43,756 nucleotides of DNA from a bacterium UBP6_UBA1209 (lineage in GTDB: Bacteria > UBP6 > UBA1177): contig DBXP01000020.1 of NCBI GenBank assembly GCA_002309575.1, positions 66,634 through 110,389 on the forward strand. Reading direction: 5' to 3'. The position numbers and the translations under genes were made by a program. Positions 8,066-15,865 of this stretch are shown piece by piece. The notes beneath the pieces are model-generated. The model searched no databases. It was not told the origin of the DNA and was given only the letters and a program-made list of their open reading frames with translations. Within the stretch, counting starts at the first letter, position 1; the number at the start of each line of letters is the position of its first letter.

Positions 8066-9238
8066 ATGGATCTAAGTTGTTTTATACCGGTTGACAAGAG
8101 CTCGGCGATCCGCGCCTTTGCCTTTTCGCTTCTTACCGGTTCCGATGTGGTGATCCGTCTTGACGGCAGACTCCCTTTTGATGTGCTCAGCGCGTGTAAC
8201 TCTGTAAAATTATTCGGTAAATCTGTTGAGGAAACAGACGGCTGCTTCACGATCCGCGGCAGGGCTTCAAAGCCTGAAAAACCGGTCGACTGCGGGAACT
8301 CGGCTACTCTTTTTCACCTTCTGGCGGCGATTTCCCTTCACTACGGCTGGGATCTGGAACTTACGGGCGACATTTCGCTGATGTCCCGGGATCACAGTGA
8401 TTTTTATGAGGCGGCAAAGCTGTACAAGGGCTCTTTTGTCGAGACGTCGCTTGCCAGGGAGAGTGCCCAGCTCAAGAGTTTTCATCTGATCGCGATGCTT
8501 GGACACGGCGGGATCCTGCACTTTAAAAGGGGGACGAGGAGAAATACCGAAGAGCTTCTCAAAATAATGGGCGTCGAACTTGAGGAAGGTGATAACTGCT
8601 TGAAAGTATTGCCGGTTTCTGAACTTGAAGGTTATGAAGTCAGGCTTTCGGGCGACCCTTCGGCGGCTTTCATCGCGGCGTGTGCAGCATTTGTCCGAAA
8701 AGTTCCGTTTTGCATCAGAGCTCTCTACGGGGAGGCTCTGCGGCTCAGGCCGTTCGTTATCCTTAAGGAGCTTGGCTACGACCTCAAGATTTCAAAAAAC
8801 GATGACGGCAGCGTATCGGTTTCGGGAGGTCCTGGAGAGGGTAAAAAGATGCAGACACTGAAACTCGATGCCGATGATGTCCCTGAAATTATTGATGAAG
8901 TTCCTTTTGTTGCCTTTATGGCGGCAAGAAACGGCATAAGATTCTCTCTTCACGGGGCTTCGTGGCTCAGGAACAAGGAGAGCGACAGGATCTCGGAGAC
9001 TCTTTGCAGGCTACAGCCGTTTTTCAAAACGATAGAATACGACGACGGATTTGAAATCTTTGAAAAAATATCTAATGAATACACAGTGTTGCCTCATTCG
9101 TGCGACCACAGGATGGAGATGCTTTCAAAGCTTGTCGCTCTTGATTTCAACGGGGTGTTCGAGGCAAACGGAAGCTGCGCGGTATCATTCCCGGAATTTA
9201 ATGGACTTATTATGGAGCTGGAGAAAAATGTCAGATAA
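8066..9238 (+). CDS. aroA: 3-phosphoshikimate 1-carboxyvinyltransferase (EPSP synthase), divergent
   Basis: A 390-residue EPSP synthase, which joins shikimate 3-phosphate and phosphoenolpyruvate in the shikimate pathway. It is shorter than the usual ~430 residues, mostly in the N-terminal lobe, where DKSSAIRA replaces the common PGSKSxSxRA. Other family motifs are present: CGNSATLFHLL (for GNAGTxxR), ESAQLKS, SGDPSAAFIAA, IIDEVPFVAFMAA (with the catalytic Asp), LRNKESDRI and CDHRMEM (DHR). GGAGG lies five bases before the ATG. The gene overlaps the chorismate mutase gene by 11 bases, so two steps around chorismate are coupled. The divergent phosphoshikimate-binding segment makes substrate assignment slightly less certain than the family. 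Confidence 0.87.
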   Translation: MDLSCFIPVDKSSAIRAFAFSLLTGSDVVIRLDGRLPFDVLSACNSVKLFGKSVEETDGCFTIRGRASKPEKPVDCGNSATLFHLLAAISLHYGWDLELTGDISLMSRDHSDFYEAAKLYKGSFVETSLARESAQLKSFHLIAMLGHGGILHFKRGTRRNTEELLKIMGVELEEGDNCLKVLPVSELEGYEVRLSGDPSAAFIAACAAFVRKVPFCIRALYGEALRLRPFVILKELGYDLKISKNDDGSVSVSGGPGEGKKMQTLKLDADDVPEIIDEVPFVAFMAARNGIRFSLHGASWLRNKESDRISETLCRLQPFFKTIEYDDGFEIFEKISNEYTVLPHSCDHRMEMLSKLVALDFNGVFEANGSCAVSFPEFNGLIMELEKNVR

Positions 9239-9476
9239 AATCAAAGAGTTAAGAGCTGAGCTCGATGAGGTTGACTCAAAACTTGTCTCTCTTTTGAAAA
9301 GAAGGATCGAGATCGCCGGGAGCATCGTCGCCAAAAAGAGGACTCAGGGGCTGCCGGTCGATGATTTCGCCCGCGAGGCGGCTGTCCTGGAGAGGCTTTC
9401 TGCCGGGAACCCTGAGCTTGCACCGCTTTTGAAGGAGCTCTACGGGAGAATCTTTGTTTGGGTAAAAACTCATTAA
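9228..9476 (+). CDS. Chorismate mutase, AroQ class, stand-alone
   Basis: An 82-residue, single-domain AroQ-type chorismate mutase, converting chorismate to prephenate for Phe/Tyr synthesis. The all-helical pattern LRAELDEVDSKLVSLLKRRIEIA carries the first active-site Arg and the Arg of the first long helix. VAKKR gives the active-site Lys, and VDDFAREAAVLERL gives the Asp/Arg/Glu cluster. There is no fused dehydratase, dehydrogenase or DAHP synthase domain. The start at 9228 lies inside the end of aroA, with GGAG just before it (9214-9223), so translation is coupled. A longer frame back to 9051 is only the shadow of aroA. Confidence 0.9.
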   Translation: MSDKIKELRAELDEVDSKLVSLLKRRIEIAGSIVAKKRTQGLPVDDFAREAAVLERLSAGNPELAPLLKELYGRIFVWVKTH

Positions 9477-10519
9477 AATCAAAACGTTATATTCAAAAGG
9501 CCGAAGTTTTCGCAATTGCGCTCCTGGCCTTTCTGATCTGCTTTTTCATGAATGACGACGGCGCCGGTGAGCCTTCGTCTGCTGAAAGACCTGAGACTTC
9601 GCTGCATCAGGAAAAGTCGGAACCGTTCGAAAGAGAGAACGGGTTTCTCGTCATTTTTGACGGTGAAATCGAAAAGGCGGCTTCAAGGCTGGCGGCTGAG
9701 GCTAAAAAGAGCATAAAAATAGCAACTTACACCTTCGCGAAGAGCGCCTTTACGCGCCTTCTGGAGCTGCGGGCGAAGGAAAATCTGAAGGTCCGGGTCG
9801 TTGCCGGCAAAAATAAGGATAACTCGGCGCCTCTTTTTGAATTTTATGTTTTATCAATGAAATCAGGAATTTATCATCCTAAATTCATGGTTTTCGACTC
9901 GAAGGATGTGCTGATCCTGTCGGCAAACATAAGTTCTGACAGCGGGGCCAGGAACAACGCCGTCCTCTTTTTTGATGTTCCTGAGGCGGCGGCGATTCTG
10001 GAAGCCGAGATCGACGCACAGTTCGAGGGAAAAAACGAGAGACGGTGCGATGTGGGCTGTGAAAGCGAAATCGGCACCATCTATTTCAATCCGGGGCGAG
10101 GATGCGCGGCTGTGAGGGATGAGCTTTCAGGAGCAACCGAGCGGATCTATGGCGGGATCTACACGATGACTTTGAAAAATCCGATGGTTACGGGGCTGAA
10201 AAGGGCTGCGAAGCGTGGAGTGCCCGTTTCGATCGTCGTTGACAACTGGCGCGGCAGGGAGGGCGATGCTGTCAATTCAAGGGCGTATAATTTTCTGCGG
10301 AGTATCGGGATCGACCTCATTTTTGATGAACCCGGCGAGGCAGACGAGCAGCTTTTTCACCACAAATCGGTGGTCATCGACGGTAAAACGACAGTGCTCG
10401 GCTCGATGAACTGGACGGCGTCGGGGTGCTACAAAAACCGGGAACTGGTCGTGATAAACCGTGATGCCGGGATCGCAGAAGGTTTTGAGAAATATTTTAA
10501 AAATTTTGCCGTTCGGTAA
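9458..10519 (+). CDS. Membrane-anchored phospholipase D-like protein with two HKD motifs
   Basis: A 353-residue PLD-superfamily protein. An N-terminal hydrophobic segment (about 14-30, VFAIALLAFLICFF) acts as signal anchor, placing the domains outside the cytoplasm. Two HKD half-sites are visible: HPKFMVFDSKDVLILSAN (about 140-157) and HHKSVVIDGKTTVLGSMNWT (about 306-325), the second being canonical HxKxxxxDxxxxxxGSxN. Two motifs in one chain are expected to form one active site cleaving phosphodiester bonds in lipids or nucleic acids. The start is TTG at 9458 with GGGAGA upstream, overlapping the chorismate mutase gene by 19 bases in another frame. The first HKD has SAN instead of GSxN. Possible roles are phospholipase, cardiolipin-type synthase or nuclease; sequence does not decide. 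Confidence 0.88.
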   Translation: MGKNSLKSKRYIQKAEVFAIALLAFLICFFMNDDGAGEPSSAERPETSLHQEKSEPFERENGFLVIFDGEIEKAASRLAAEAKKSIKIATYTFAKSAFTRLLELRAKENLKVRVVAGKNKDNSAPLFEFYVLSMKSGIYHPKFMVFDSKDVLILSANISSDSGARNNAVLFFDVPEAAAILEAEIDAQFEGKNERRCDVGCESEIGTIYFNPGRGCAAVRDELSGATERIYGGIYTMTLKNPMVTGLKRAAKRGVPVSIVVDNWRGREGDAVNSRAYNFLRSIGIDLIFDEPGEADEQLFHHKSVVIDGKTTVLGSMNWTASGCYKNRELVVINRDAGIAEGFEKYFKNFAVR

Positions 10520-10550
10520 AATAGCGTCCGAGTGTGAAAATGGAGGAGAA

Positions 10551-11129
10551 ATGAAGATAGTCTTTGCATCGGGAAACAGCGGAAAACTTCGGGAGGCTGC
10601 TGAAATATTTAATGGTTTTGAGATCGTGCCGATCAAGGGCTACCCGGATTGGATATCTCCTGAAGAGAACGGTTCCACCTTTCTGCAGAATTCTCTGATC
10701 AAGGCGGAGGCGGCTTTCGGGGTCGTCAGGGAGCTGCCGGTCCTGGCAGATGATTCGGGGCTTGTCGTGCCTGCTCTCGGCGGTGCTCCTGGCATCTTGT
10801 CTGCCCGTTTTTCGGATGCCGGGACTGACAAGGCTAACCGCGCAAAGCTTCTTTCGATGCTGAGAGGTGTCTCCGACAGGTCGGCATACTTTGCCTGCTC
10901 GGCCGTTATGATTTTCCCTGACGGTTCCGTTATCGCGGAGAGAGGAATCTGCCCCGGCAGGATAATTGATGAAGAGCGCGGCGGAAACGGTTTCGGCTAC
11001 GATCCGGTTTTTGTTCCGGACGGCTTTTCCGAGACGCTTGCCGAGCTCCAGGAGGATAAAAAAAACAGCCTCAGCCACCGTGGAATTGCTTTTAGAAAAC
11101 TGATATCGAAAATATCCCGCTACTACTGA
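10551..11129 (+). CDS. rdgB: Non-canonical purine NTP pyrophosphatase (RdgB/HAM1)
   Basis: A 192-residue RdgB/HAM1 enzyme that hydrolyses dITP, ITP and XTP to monophosphates and so keeps deaminated purines out of DNA and RNA. Motifs in order: IVFASGNSGKLREA (substrate-binding SGNxGKxxE), NSLIKAEAAF, VLADDSGLVVPALGGAPGILSAR, GNGFGYDPVFVP, and the C-terminal LSHRGIAF. The length is normal. The start at 10551 has GGAGGAGAA directly before it. It lies 31 bases after the PLD-like gene and 17 bases before the FG-GAP lipoprotein gene, as part of the same plus-strand operon. Confidence 0.97.
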   Translation: MKIVFASGNSGKLREAAEIFNGFEIVPIKGYPDWISPEENGSTFLQNSLIKAEAAFGVVRELPVLADDSGLVVPALGGAPGILSARFSDAGTDKANRAKLLSMLRGVSDRSAYFACSAVMIFPDGSVIAERGICPGRIIDEERGGNGFGYDPVFVPDGFSETLAELQEDKKNSLSHRGIAFRKLISKISRYY

Positions 11130-11146
11130 TTTCGGAGGAAAAACAG

Positions 11147-13138
11147 ATGAAAAAACTACTCTTTTTGATTGCTTTGACTGCGCTTTGCGTTGTTGCCTGC
11201 GGCAACGGCGGAGAGGGCGGAAAGAATGACGGCGACACTTCTGAGCAGAACGATTCCGATTCTCTGGAGGAGGTCATCGAGCCGATCTGTCTGAAACCGT
11301 CGGGGACGCCCCTGACCTTTACGGATATCTCGGAAGAGTTAGGCGTTCATGAGCTCAACGCGCTCGGAACACAGATCACGGTTGCCGACATCGACGGCGA
11401 CAAATGGCCGGATGTCTACACCTCAACGGGAGCGAAAACCCGTGAAAACGAGCAGGAACCGACAAATGTCTACAAACTTTTGAAAAACGAAAAAGGCAAG
11501 AAATTCAAGGATGTTACATTTTCGAGCGGACTCTTTGCGAATAAGAACGGCGAGAACGGTCTGGCTTCGACCTATGTCATCTTCGCCGACGTCAACAACG
11601 ACGGTTTCAAGGATGCGGTAAACGTTGTCTATGTCGATAACGACACCTATTCCAGCGAGAGTTTTATGGATGATTTCACCCGTATCTATCTCAACAACGG
11701 CGACGGGACCTTCAAGCTTGATAAAAGGACGAGCTTCACTCTCGATATTTTCGAGGCGATCGCCGGTGTAACGGTCCTCGACTACGACCGCGACGGAAAT
11801 CTCGACCTTTTTGTCGGCAGGCAGTACATCAAATACGGCGATTTGAGATCTTGCGAGCAGGATACGCTGATGCGCGGGCTCGGCGACGGAAAATTCGAGA
11901 ATGTCACGGCCGGCAGCGGACTTGAGACGACGAAGGCCGACGAGGCTTCACTTGCAAGCGGAAAGTACAACAAGCCGACCTGGGGTGTTACCGCCTGCGA
12001 TATCGACGGCGACGGATTTTCGGACATCATGACTTCGAGCTACGGCAGAGCCTACAACATGCTCTACCGCAACAAGGGCGACGGGACTTTCGACGACCTT
12101 TCGCTCAGCTCGAATTTCGCTCACGACGACAACGAGGATTACTCTGACGACCAGTTCTTCGCCTGCTACTGCGCGGATGCTGCCAACAAGGATACCGACT
12201 ACTGTGCGAACGCGACCAAACCTCTCATCAGCTGCAGCGGCGTAAGCGGCTGGGAACCCGGTTTTTCGGATCAGCCCTACCGTCTCGGCGGCAACAGCGC
12301 GGTCACTCTCTGCGGCGACTTCGACAACGACGGCGATACCGACCTTTTCCAGATCGAGCTTGCCCACTGGCACATCGGCGGAGCGAGCGACAAAACTCAG
12401 CTTCTGATGAACGACGGCTTCCCGGAGACCCCGCTCAGACGTGTCCCGGAGGCTGAAAGCGGCATCACGAGAAGCCGCTCGGGCGACTGGAACGACGGTG
12501 ATCTCGGCGGTTTTACGGCTGACCTCGACAATGACGGGAACCTTGAAATTTACCTTCTCAGCTCCGACTATCCCGGGACGAAATCGATGCTTTTCAAAAA
12601 GCAGGCTGACGGTAAATACAAGGATATTGCGGCTGATTCCAAGTCTCAGGTCCGTCGTGCCCACGGCGGCGCATTCGTCGATATCGACCGCGACGGCGAC
12701 TACGACATGATCGTCGGCACCTCCTTCATGCGCTGGGCTGCAAGTGACAACGACGGCAAGTACAAGCCCGAAAAGCAGTGGATCAAGGTTCTGCGCAACG
12801 ACACAGGCCAGGATTCGAATAAGGTCATCATCGACCTTGCCGGAAAGGGTGCCAACCGCGATGCAGTCGGTGCGAAAATAGTTGTCCGCGCCGGCGGAAA
12901 GCAGTTCGTCCGCGAGGTCCTGGGGGGCTACGGACTGAACGGTTTCCAGAATGACAGCCTCCAGATCATCGGACTTGGCGACATCTGCGAAGTCGAAAGC
13001 GTCGAGATCACCTGGCCGGACAAAGACGGGACCGTAACGAAGTATGAAAACGTCTATGCAAACTACGTTCTTGAAATCGACCAGGAAAAGGGTCTCAAAC
13101 ACCACAAGATCGACGAATATTTCGGGAAAACAGAATAA
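11147..13138 (+). CDS. FG-GAP/VCBS repeat lipoprotein with ASPIC/UnbV domain
   Basis: A 663-residue lipoprotein. The signal peptide MKKLLFLIALTALCVVAC gives C18, then GNGGEGGKND and a short acidic linker. At least six Ca-binding-type loops typical of FG-GAP/VCBS repeats follow: DVNNDGFKD, DYDRDGNLD, DIDGDGFSD, DFDNDGDTD, DLDNDGNLE and DIDRDGDYD, each followed by a strand. They predict a beta-propeller. The C-terminal ~90 residues (NRDAVGAKIVVRAGGKQF, LGGYGLNGFQND, VESVEITWPDKDG) form the ASPIC/UnbV domain, often found after FG-GAP propellers. A small Cys cluster (CYCADA...DYC) interrupts the propeller. RBS GGAGG is at about 11133. It is the last gene of the aroA-like operon. The probable role is an extracellular surface protein; the ligand is unknown. 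Confidence 0.9.
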   Translation: MKKLLFLIALTALCVVACGNGGEGGKNDGDTSEQNDSDSLEEVIEPICLKPSGTPLTFTDISEELGVHELNALGTQITVADIDGDKWPDVYTSTGAKTRENEQEPTNVYKLLKNEKGKKFKDVTFSSGLFANKNGENGLASTYVIFADVNNDGFKDAVNVVYVDNDTYSSESFMDDFTRIYLNNGDGTFKLDKRTSFTLDIFEAIAGVTVLDYDRDGNLDLFVGRQYIKYGDLRSCEQDTLMRGLGDGKFENVTAGSGLETTKADEASLASGKYNKPTWGVTACDIDGDGFSDIMTSSYGRAYNMLYRNKGDGTFDDLSLSSNFAHDDNEDYSDDQFFACYCADAANKDTDYCANATKPLISCSGVSGWEPGFSDQPYRLGGNSAVTLCGDFDNDGDTDLFQIELAHWHIGGASDKTQLLMNDGFPETPLRRVPEAESGITRSRSGDWNDGDLGGFTADLDNDGNLEIYLLSSDYPGTKSMLFKKQADGKYKDIAADSKSQVRRAHGGAFVDIDRDGDYDMIVGTSFMRWAASDNDGKYKPEKQWIKVLRNDTGQDSNKVIIDLAGKGANRDAVGAKIVVRAGGKQFVREVLGGYGLNGFQNDSLQIIGLGDICEVESVEITWPDKDGTVTKYENVYANYVLEIDQEKGLKHHKIDEYFGKTE

Positions 13139-13291
13139 GAAAAGTGCGGAAATCCGCCCGGCTTTCCCCTAGAAAAATGTAATATTCTGGTCAATATTCC
13201 CCTAGAAAAGTGTAAGAATCCGCTCAACTTTCCCCCAGAAAAGTGTAATATTTTGGTTGATATTCCCCTAGAAAAGTGTAATATTCGCCTC
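13138..13291 (+). repeat. 33-bp tandem repeat array before the DUF4143 ATPase
   Basis: Four full units start at exactly 33-base steps (13138, 13171, 13204, 13237), with a fifth partial unit at 13270-13291. Each begins AGAAAAgTGtaAtAtT and ends in TTCCCCT/C. The first unit begins at the final base of the upstream stop codon, and the last runs directly into the ATG at 13292. Read on the minus strand the units encode an 11-residue pattern (LHFSRG plus five variable residues) in one open frame (13063-13293). No ribosome binding site precedes that frame, so I treat it as a DNA repeat rather than a gene. Confidence 0.85.
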
Positions 13292-14596
13292 ATGAAACGC
13301 TTTTTGTATGAAAAATTAGTTGAGTGGAAACACTCTAAATGGAGAAAGCCTCTTATTCTGGAAGGGGCACGTCAGGTAGGGAAGACCTGGCTTTTAAAAC
13401 AGTTCGGGCAAAGCGAATATAAACATCTTGTCTACATAAACTGCGACAATAATCCTCAGTTTGAGATGATCTTCGCCGATTATGATATAAACAGGATAAT
13501 CAGAAACCTTTCGGCTTTGTCGAACAAACCGATACTTCCGGGAAAAACGCTTATCGTCTTTGACGAGATCCAGGAGATGCCGAAGGCTCTCACTTCACTT
13601 AAATATTTCTGTGAGGATGCTCCGCAGATCCATGTTGCTGTCGCCGGGTCTCTGCTAGGGCTTTTTGACCATCACGGAAGCGGATTTCCTGTCGGCAAGG
13701 TCGATACACTGTCGCTCTATCCGCTATCATTCATGGAATTTCTGGATGCTCTTGGCAAGGATATCCTTATCAAACAGATCCGAGAGCACAAATGGGAAGA
13801 GCTGAATGCACTCAATCCGATGCTGACAGAGCTTCTCCGCCAGTATTTTTTTACAGGCGGAATGCCGGAAGTCGTTGAAAGTTATGTGACAAACCACGAT
13901 TTAAAGAGGGTAAGGGCCATTCAGGAAAATATTCTCGAAGGCTACCGTCAGGATTTCTCGAAGCACGCTTCGAAAACGGATATCGAGAAGATTTCTCTTG
14001 TTTTCAGATCGATCCCGTCACAGCTTGCGAAGGAGAACAAAAAGTATATCTACAGCGCCGTAAAAAACGGAGGCCGCGCAAAGGAGTTCGAGGGTGCGAT
14101 CCACTGGCTGATCAACGCCGGAATTGTCCATAAGGTAAACCGGGCAAAGAGTATCGGGATGCCTCTCAGTTTTTACGAGGATTTTAACTGTTTCAAGCTA
14201 TTTCTTAATGATTTAGGGTTGTTGGGCGCGATGTCCGATGCTTCTCCGGCTGAAATCCTTATCGGGAACGGAGCGTTTTCCTCCTATCAGGGCAGCTTTA
14301 CCGAGCAGTTTGTTGCACAGCAGTTTTTCAGCGCTGTCGGTAAAAATTTGTACTACTACACAAATGATAATTCGACTATGGAGATCGATTTCCTGACGCA
14401 GAACGAAAGTGTAATGCCGATTGAGGTTAAAGCCGGGATCAATCTGAAATCTAAAAGTCTTTCTACTGTTTTGAAGAACAACAGCGAACTTTTCGGGATC
14501 CGTTTCTCAATGGCTGACTATAAGATTCAGGGGCAGATGGTCAATGTTCCGCTTGCCCTTTCTGAAGAGTATTTCAGGGAGATTTTTAAGAGATAA
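13292..14596 (+). CDS. AAA_14/DUF4143 family ATPase
   Basis: A 434-residue protein of the large AAA_14 + DUF4143 family. GARQVGKTWLLKQFG (Walker A) is near residues 22-36 and LIVFDEIQEM (Walker B) near 84-93. GSLLG is the sensor-like region, and FFTGGMPEVV marks the linker. The C-terminal part has the DUF4143 segment YYTNDNSTMEIDFL...PIEVKAG, whose E-D-(x)n-EVK spacing resembles a PD-(D/E)XK nuclease core. The biological role of the family is not settled, and members are often patchily distributed. The ATG at 13292 follows a repeat unit and has no Shine-Dalgarno, unlike its neighbours. Upstream in-frame TTG 13255-region starts lie inside the repeats and are less likely. It looks like a separately acquired gene. 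Confidence 0.92.
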   Translation: MKRFLYEKLVEWKHSKWRKPLILEGARQVGKTWLLKQFGQSEYKHLVYINCDNNPQFEMIFADYDINRIIRNLSALSNKPILPGKTLIVFDEIQEMPKALTSLKYFCEDAPQIHVAVAGSLLGLFDHHGSGFPVGKVDTLSLYPLSFMEFLDALGKDILIKQIREHKWEELNALNPMLTELLRQYFFTGGMPEVVESYVTNHDLKRVRAIQENILEGYRQDFSKHASKTDIEKISLVFRSIPSQLAKENKKYIYSAVKNGGRAKEFEGAIHWLINAGIVHKVNRAKSIGMPLSFYEDFNCFKLFLNDLGLLGAMSDASPAEILIGNGAFSSYQGSFTEQFVAQQFFSAVGKNLYYYTNDNSTMEIDFLTQNESVMPIEVKAGINLKSKSLSTVLKNNSELFGIRFSMADYKIQGQMVNVPLALSEEYFREIFKR

Positions 14597-14607
14597 AGTT
14601 TTCCGGT

Positions 14608-15729
14608 TTACTTCAGATTTTCCGGATTTAAAGCCTCAAGTTCGGGCAGAACGAAGCGGCCGTCCTTTCTGATGAGAACATCGTCGAAATAGATCTCGCC
14701 GCCGCCGTATTCCGGGGTCTGGATCATGACGAGATCCCAGTGGATCGCCGACTGGTTGCCGTTGTTGCAGTCCTCGTAGCACTCGCCCGGAGTGAAGTGG
14801 ATCGATCCGCAGATCTTCTCGTCGAAAAGGATGTCGACCATCGGTTTCGTGACATACGGGTTTACGCCGATCGCGAATTCGCCGACATATCTTGCACCTT
14901 CGTCGGTGTTGAAGATCTTTTCGAGTTTCTCGACATCGCTGCCTTCGATCTTGACGATCTTGCCCTTTTCGAAAGTGAGGATGACTTTGTCGAACTTCGA
15001 GCCCTGGTAAACTGTCGGGGTGTTGTATTCGATAACGCCGTTTACAGAGTCTTTGACCGGAGCGGAGTAGACTTCGCCGTCAGGAATGTTGCACTGGCCG
15101 GAGCATTTGATGCCCGGAAGTCCTTTGATCGAGAAGGTGAGGTCTGTTCTGCCGGGGCCGAGGAGGCGGACTTTGTCGGTCTTGTCCATCAGAGCCTTGA
15201 GCGGATCCATAGCCTTGTCCATCTTCGCGTAATCAAGCGAGCAGACATCGAAATAGAAATCCTCAAAAGCCTCGGTGCTCATTGAGGAAGCCTGTGCATA
15301 AGAGGGGTTCGGGTATGCGAGGATGCACCACTTCGTGTGGTTTACTCTCTGTTTGAAATGAACCGGAATGAGGTATTTTTCGCCGTTTTTCTTCTGGATA
15401 TCAGCCGGAACGTCCGAAAGCTCGTAGCTGTTGTTTCTGCCGTTGATCGAAATGTAAGCCTGCATCTTCTTCATGCGGAGAAGGTCGACTTCGCACATCG
15501 TGTCGAACCATTCGTCGTCTGCGTTGAGAAGGAGTTTTCTCTGAAGCTGATAGTCAGTGTAGTTTACGAAGGCTCTGCCGCCGGCAGCCTTGACCTCTTC
15601 GATCAGAGCGTGAACGAGCGGAAGCGGCCAGTGGTCTCTGAGCTCGATCAGAACATTTTCGCCCGGCTGGACATGCGTGCTGTAACGGATAAGGTTTTGC
15701 GCGACCTTTGCGATTCTCGGATCTTTCAT
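14608..15729 (-). CDS. M29 family aminopeptidase
   Basis: A 373-residue metallo-aminopeptidase of family M29 (AmpS/aminopeptidase T type), a cytoplasmic exopeptidase with two metal ions. Landmarks are NIPDGEVYSAPV (first metal-binding Glu), GEFAIGVNP (second Glu), GSIHFTPG (His) and SAIHWDLV (His and Asp). These match the Glu/Glu/His/His/Asp set of the family. The N-terminal half (VQPGENVLIELRD, EVKAAGGRAFV) is the usual alpha/beta domain. Length is slightly under the ~400 of the Thermus enzyme. AGGAGG lies five to six bases before the ATG. It is transcribed toward the ATPase gene and ends 12 bases from it. It stands alone or heads its own unit. Confidence 0.92.
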   Translation of the reverse strand: MKDPRIAKVAQNLIRYSTHVQPGENVLIELRDHWPLPLVHALIEEVKAAGGRAFVNYTDYQLQRKLLLNADDEWFDTMCEVDLLRMKKMQAYISINGRNNSYELSDVPADIQKKNGEKYLIPVHFKQRVNHTKWCILAYPNPSYAQASSMSTEAFEDFYFDVCSLDYAKMDKAMDPLKALMDKTDKVRLLGPGRTDLTFSIKGLPGIKCSGQCNIPDGEVYSAPVKDSVNGVIEYNTPTVYQGSKFDKVILTFEKGKIVKIEGSDVEKLEKIFNTDEGARYVGEFAIGVNPYVTKPMVDILFDEKICGSIHFTPGECYEDCNNGNQSAIHWDLVMIQTPEYGGGEIYFDDVLIRKDGRFVLPELEALNPENLK

Positions 15730-15865
15730 GGTTTCCTCCTAAAAGTGGTTAAAAATATTCTTTCAAAAAGAACATCGGATATTAACGATTTTCTGACAAA
15801 ATGCAGTAAATTTGTAATTTTTCCGGTTTGGGGGTGAAAAAAGCGGTTTTTTAGCCAGGCTGGTT

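Noticed and set aside
11948..13105. A 385-codon minus-strand frame opposite the FG-GAP lipoprotein.
   Set aside because: Val/Ala/Asp-rich shadow of the regular FG-GAP codons; no ribosome binding site or motif.
13063..13293. Minus-strand 76-codon frame of LHFSRG repeats.
   Set aside because: It runs into the 3' end of the FG-GAP gene, has no ribosome binding site, and its openness follows from a 33-base repeat; kept only as a repeat observation.
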